A stretch of 64,000 nt of DNA, from the NCBI RefSeq assembly GCF_003386285.1, contig NZ_QPNC01000002.1, forward strand, positions 46,477 through 110,476, given 5' to 3'. Both the position numbers and the translations under genes were made by a program. Of the stretch, positions 60,644 through 64,000 are shown piece by piece (the first letter of the stretch is position 1; each line of letters opens with the position of its first letter). The notes under the pieces were generated by a model. It was not told where the DNA came from. It ran no database searches and saw nothing but the letters and a program-made list of their open reading frames with translations. This stretch comes from Nocardiopsis sp. FIRDI 009. Lineage in GTDB: Bacteria; Actinomycetota; Actinomycetes; Streptosporangiales; Streptosporangiaceae.

Positions 60644-61765
60644 TCACCTCGTCCACTGGGTGAGGATGACGGCGATCCGCTCTCCGGAGCGGCCGTCCCA
60701 CAGCGGCGGGACGTCGTCGCCGAGCCGTTCCGGGCCGCGCCCGTCCAGAACCTTACCGAGGGCCTGGCGGAGGTCGGCCTCGGTGACGAGCTGGTTGGTC
60801 CCGTGGGTGATGGTGACCGGTCGTTCGGTGTTGGGACGCAGGGTGAGGCAGGGGACACCGAGGATGGTGGTCTCCTCCTGCACACCGCCGGAGTCGGTGA
60901 CCACGGCGGCGGCGCCGCGGGTGAGCGCGACGAAGTCGAGGTAGCCGAGCGGTTCGAGGAGGTGGACGCGCCGGTGGTCGCCGAGCCCGGCGGCGTCGAA
61001 GGCGGCCTTGCCGCGCGGGTGCACGGGCATGACCACGTCGGTGGTGTCGGCGATCTCGTGCAGACGGGCGACGAGGCGCGCCACGGTGCCGGGGTCGTCG
61101 ACGTTGGCGGGCCGGTGCAGCGTGGCGGCCACGTAGCGCTCGGGCAGGTCGAGGCGGGCGCGCAGCGCGTCGGCGTCGAAGCGGTCGAGGTTGCTCAGGA
61201 GGGTGTCGATCATGGGGTTGCCGACCAGGTGGACCCGGCTGGGCGGGACGCCCTCCGCGGCCAGGTGGCCGACCGCCTCGGGGCTCGTGGCGAAGCACAG
61301 GTCGCTGAGCTGGTCGGTGACGCGACGGTTGATCTCCTCGGGCATCGTGTCGTCGAAGGACCGCAGCCCGGCCTCCACGTGCGCGACGGGGATGTGCAGC
61401 TTGGCGGCGACCAGGGCGGCGGCCACCGTGGAGTTGACGTCGCCGTAGACGACGACCATGCCGGGTCGGCGCCGGGCGAACTCCTTCTCCAGTCCGACCA
61501 TGAGCGCGGCGGTCTGGGTGGCGTGCGAACCCGAGCCCACGCCGAGGTCGACGTCGGGGGTGGGCAGGCCCAGGTCGCGGAAGAAGACGGCGGACATGCG
61601 GTCGTCGTAGTGCTGTCCGGTGTGGACGACCGCCTGGTGCGCGCCGCGACCGCGCAGAGCCGAGACGACGGGCGCGGCCTTGACGAAGTTGGGTCGTGCC
61701 CCGACCACGTGCACGATCCCGGTGTCCTGACTCCCGAGGGGAGCGCTCGATGCCACGTCTCTCAC
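60644..61765 (-). CDS. wecB: UDP-N-acetylglucosamine 2-epimerase WecB
   Basis: 373 residues from GTG 61765 (AAGGA just upstream); GTG 61756 is possible. It converts UDP-GlcNAc to UDP-ManNAc. Signature segments: VVGARPNFVKAAPVVSAL, VHTGQHYDDRMSAVFF, VVYGDVNSTVAAALVA, VAHVEAGLRSFDDTMPEEIN, TLHRPANVD, PVHPRGKAAF, VTDSGGVQEETTILGVPCLT and RPNTERPVT. All substrate-contacting blocks are present. With the nucleotide-sugar dehydrogenase at the window edge it could provide UDP-ManNAcA. Confidence 0.96.
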   Translation of the reverse strand: MRDVASSAPLGSQDTGIVHVVGARPNFVKAAPVVSALRGRGAHQAVVHTGQHYDDRMSAVFFRDLGLPTPDVDLGVGSGSHATQTAALMVGLEKEFARRRPGMVVVYGDVNSTVAAALVAAKLHIPVAHVEAGLRSFDDTMPEEINRRVTDQLSDLCFATSPEAVGHLAAEGVPPSRVHLVGNPMIDTLLSNLDRFDADALRARLDLPERYVAATLHRPANVDDPGTVARLVARLHEIADTTDVVMPVHPRGKAAFDAAGLGDHRRVHLLEPLGYLDFVALTRGAAAVVTDSGGVQEETTILGVPCLTLRPNTERPVTITHGTNQLVTEADLRQALGKVLDGRGPERLGDDVPPLWDGRSGERIAVILTQWTR

Positions 61766-61947
61766 GTTTCCTTCTGTTGGGATGGTGTGCCCACCGGGAG
61801 GGTCGGTGGGGCGGATCCGACCTGGTGGAGGTCGCCGTGACCGGTGCGAGTCCGGGGCGGGCCGCCCGGATTCCTTGCCCGAGCCGTCCCGTCCGTGTCG
61901 CCGTGGTGTCACCACCTGGTCACGTCCGCGTGGTTGTGTGACTGACC

Positions 61948-63759
61948 GTGCATGACACCCAGACTTCCGAATCCCACGTCCCGCGTCCACGCACCCGCTG
62001 GGTGCGGGCGGTGACGTTCACCGTCACGTTGGCCTGGCGACACCTGCGGTCCGATCCCGCGCGGTTGCCGCTGCTGGCGCTGCGGTTGACGCCCGGTCCG
62101 CTGCGGCGCGCTGTCCGGGCCGCGGCCACCCGGTGGGGCGGCCTGGCGCGGGCCTACGCGCTCTGGGACCGGGGCCTGCGCGGGGAGGCGCGCGCGGCGG
62201 TGCTCGCCGCCGCGGAGGGCGCCTCCCCCCGCCGCGTCGGCCGGCTGGTGTCCGCCAGCCTGGCCGCGGGCGACGCGGACACCGCACGTGAGCTGATCGG
62301 ACAGCTCCCGGAGGGCCCGCGACGGGACGCGGCGGAGTATCGGACGGCTCTGGCGACAGGACGCGCTGTTCCCGCGTCCCCGTCCACATCGCCTGACCAT
62401 CACCGGATCACGTTAACCCGTGGTCACCGAACGCGGTCCGACGACACGGTGAACGCTCGGCGACCGGCACGCCCCGCCGGTGAACGGTGGCGTGTGGCCG
62501 AGGACCCGGCCGCGCCGGGGGCCGGACTGCGGGTGCTGCATCTGGTCACCAACGCGCTACCGCACACCAACGCGGGGTACACGCAGCGCACGCACCGCAT
62601 CGCCGTCGCGCAGCGGGACGCGGGCATGGACGTGCACGTGGTCACCCGGGCCGGGTACCCGCTCACCAAGGGGATCGCGGACCCGCGCACGCTGGTCCGG
62701 GTGGACGGGATCGGCTACCACCGGCTGCTGCCGTGGACGGCGCCCGCCGACCCGCCCTCGGAGCTGGCGGCGGGGCTGCGGTTGGCGGAACCGCTGGTGG
62801 AGGCGTTGCGGCCGAACGTGCTGCACGCGGCGAGCAACCACCACAACGCGCGGTTGGCCCTGGAGCTGGGTCGCCGGCACGGGCTTCCGGTGGTGTACGA
62901 GGTGCGCGGCTTCCTGGAGGAGTCCTGGCTCTCGCGGGATCCCTCGCGCAACGTGTCGGACGCCTTCTACCAGGCCGAACGGGCGAGCGAGACGGAGTGC
63001 ATGCTGGCCGCCGACCTGGTGGTGACGCTGGGCGAGGCGATGCGGGAGGACATCGAGGCCCGGGGGGTGCCGCGGGAGCGGTTGCTGGTGGTGCCCAACG
63101 CGGTGGACGCGTCCTTCCTCGACCCGCTGCCGCCGCCCGAGGGGGTGCGCGAGGCGCTGGGGATCGGCGCGGACGAGTACGTGGTCGGCACGACGACCAG
63201 CTGTTTCGGCTACGAGGGGCTGGACGTGCTGCTGGACGCGGTGGCCCTGATGCACCAGCGCGGGGAGGGGGTGCACGCCCTGGTGGTCGGCGACGGGCCG
63301 GAGCTGCCCGCGCTGCGCGCCCGCGCCGAGGCGGCGGGGCTGGCGGGGGCGGCGCACTTCCCCGGGCGCGTGCCCGCGGGTGACGTGCGCCGGTACCACG
63401 CGGCGCTGGACGTGTTCGTGGTGCCGCGTCGGGACGAGCGGGTGTGTCGCGTGGTGACGCCGCTCAAACCCGTGGAGGCTATGGCGGGAGGGCTTCCGGT
63501 CGTGGCCAGCGCGTTGCCCGCGCTGCGAGAGATCGTGGAACCGGGAGTGACCGGTGAGTTAATTCCGGCTGGCGAATCAGCGGGGCTCGCCGATGTGCTG
63601 ACAGAACTCGCCTACAGTCGGGAAAAACGGATGTCGTACGGCCTCGCCGGTCGCAAGCGCATCAGCGCCGACCGAACCTGGGCGGAGGCCGCATACCGCT
63701 ACAACCAGGCGTACCGGGCTCTTATTCGGAAGATGTCCGAACCAGGCCAGATCCCGTGA
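61948..63759 (+). CDS. Family-4 glycosyltransferase with N-terminal extension
   Basis: 603 residues from GTG 61948; no ribosome binding site is evident, so a later start is possible. A basic, helical N-terminus of about 190 residues (WRHLRSDPARLPLLALRL..., tetratricopeptide-like GEARAAVLAAAEGASP) precedes a GT-B fold. The GT part includes LHLVTNALPHTNAGYTQRTH, YEVRGFLEESW, VPNAVDASFL, GTTTSCFGYEGLDVLLDAVA, VVPRRDERVCRVVTPLKPVE and AMAGGLPVVASALPALREIV. It probably adds a sugar to surface polysaccharide. It is divergent from wecB. Donor and acceptor unknown. Confidence 0.9.
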   Translation: MHDTQTSESHVPRPRTRWVRAVTFTVTLAWRHLRSDPARLPLLALRLTPGPLRRAVRAAATRWGGLARAYALWDRGLRGEARAAVLAAAEGASPRRVGRLVSASLAAGDADTARELIGQLPEGPRRDAAEYRTALATGRAVPASPSTSPDHHRITLTRGHRTRSDDTVNARRPARPAGERWRVAEDPAAPGAGLRVLHLVTNALPHTNAGYTQRTHRIAVAQRDAGMDVHVVTRAGYPLTKGIADPRTLVRVDGIGYHRLLPWTAPADPPSELAAGLRLAEPLVEALRPNVLHAASNHHNARLALELGRRHGLPVVYEVRGFLEESWLSRDPSRNVSDAFYQAERASETECMLAADLVVTLGEAMREDIEARGVPRERLLVVPNAVDASFLDPLPPPEGVREALGIGADEYVVGTTTSCFGYEGLDVLLDAVALMHQRGEGVHALVVGDGPELPALRARAEAAGLAGAAHFPGRVPAGDVRRYHAALDVFVVPRRDERVCRVVTPLKPVEAMAGGLPVVASALPALREIVEPGVTGELIPAGESAGLADVLTELAYSREKRMSYGLAGRKRISADRTWAEAAYRYNQAYRALIRKMSEPGQIP

Positions 63760-63862
63760 CCGGGGACGACACCTGCCTACACTCGGGGTCCCGCCTTCCC
63801 TTCCCAGGCCGTTCCCGAGACAGTGCGCCCGTTCACCCAACGAATGCGAGTGTGACCGCCAC

Positions 63863-64000
63863 GTGGATGCCGCAGCCTCCAACCCAGTCTCCGTTCCCGA
63901 GCAGTCCTCCGGCGGGGCCAGTGACCTCGTCATCGTGGGTCTTGGCTATGTGGGCCTGCCGCTGGCGGCCGAGGCCGTGTCCGCCGGGCTGCGGGTGGTC
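63863..64000 (+). CDS. Nucleotide-sugar dehydrogenase (UDP-ManNAc/UDP-Glc type), start only
   Basis: 46 codons from GTG 63863 to the window end. After a short leader comes DLVIVGLGYVGLPLAAEAVS then AGLRVV, the Rossmann NAD-binding motif (GLGYVGLP) that opens UDP-glucose/UDP-ManNAc dehydrogenases. Context beside wecB favours UDP-ManNAc to UDP-ManNAcA (WecC-like), but the substrate domain lies outside the window. It begins 104 bp after the glycosyltransferase stop and could be in the same transcript. Confidence 0.85.
   Translation, partial: MDAAASNPVSVPEQSSGGASDLVIVGLGYVGLPLAAEAVSAGLRVV

Overview
The window is a 64 kb chromosomal stretch of a high-GC actinomycete. Nocardiopsaceae (Nocardiopsis or a close relative) fits best, judged from gene content and not from any database search. 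Pointers are strong G/C third-position bias, many GTG starts, WhiB7, a mycoredoxin, the AdnAB helicase-nuclease, UvrD2, MoeZ, an XRE/DUF397 pair, an ANTAR protein and an SPW-repeat protein. I saw no rRNA, tRNA, CRISPR array, insertion sequence, integrase or prophage gene. The region looks like ordinary chromosome with a few lineage-specific pockets.

Layout. 1-8.2 kb: UPF0182 membrane protein (cut by the left edge), PPA1309-like protein, PDZ/Lon-like membrane protease, MoaE, NAD-dependent epimerase, zincin-like protein and Nudix hydrolase. 8.2-14.4 kb: accessory pocket with a probable PD-(D/E)XK-fold protein, two unknown small proteins, an XRE/DUF397 regulatory pair, a YgjP-type metalloprotease, whiB7 with an elaborate leader, and two tandem secreted paralogues. 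14.4-31.1 kb: thioesterase II, UvrD2, mycoredoxin, ANTAR regulator, NudC, M20 dipeptidase, calcium-binding EF-hand protein, AdnB, AdnA, an alkyltransferase-like protein, SPW protein and MoeZ. 31.4-43.5 kb: TetR regulator, MscS-like channel, small membrane proteins, ferritin-like protein, DEAD-box RNA helicase, alpha/beta hydrolase, degenerate metallo-beta-lactamase-fold protein, PHP phosphoesterase, DUF6758 and TypA/BipA. 43.6-56.2 kb: MutT, RecD2-like helicase, YjbR protein, membrane proteins, Ser/Thr kinase, secreted 5'-nucleotidase, secreted and lipoprotein-like unknowns, and a two-component system. 56.4-64 kb: the start of a surface-polysaccharide locus, with a two-domain glycosyltransferase, an unknown coiled-coil protein, WecB, a family-4 glycosyltransferase and a nucleotide-sugar dehydrogenase cut by the right edge.

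How the genes work together. Genome maintenance is heavily represented: UvrD2, AdnAB beside an alkyltransferase-like protein, RecD2 beside MutT, and two more Nudix enzymes. WhiB7 and mycoredoxin cover drug and redox stress. MoaE and MoeZ serve molybdenum-cofactor and sulfur-carrier chemistry. The right end builds cell-surface glycans from UDP-ManNAc and derivatives.

The most unusual signals are these. (i) A dispersed element recurs 3' of genes and always in the gene's orientation. It begins with a 23-nt hairpin whose stem shows a compensatory T-A to G-C change between copies; three copies continue into a conserved body of roughly 110-150 bp. (ii) The whiB7 leader contains a complete WhiB7-type promoter, a translated-looking 126-codon ORF and an intrinsic terminator 29 nt after its stop codon. 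(iii) The DEAD-box helicase has no ATG, GTG or TTG before its catalytic core and seems to start at CTG behind a consensus ribosome binding site, just after an in-frame upstream ORF. (iv) A metallo-beta-lactamase-fold protein has lost nearly all its metal ligands.
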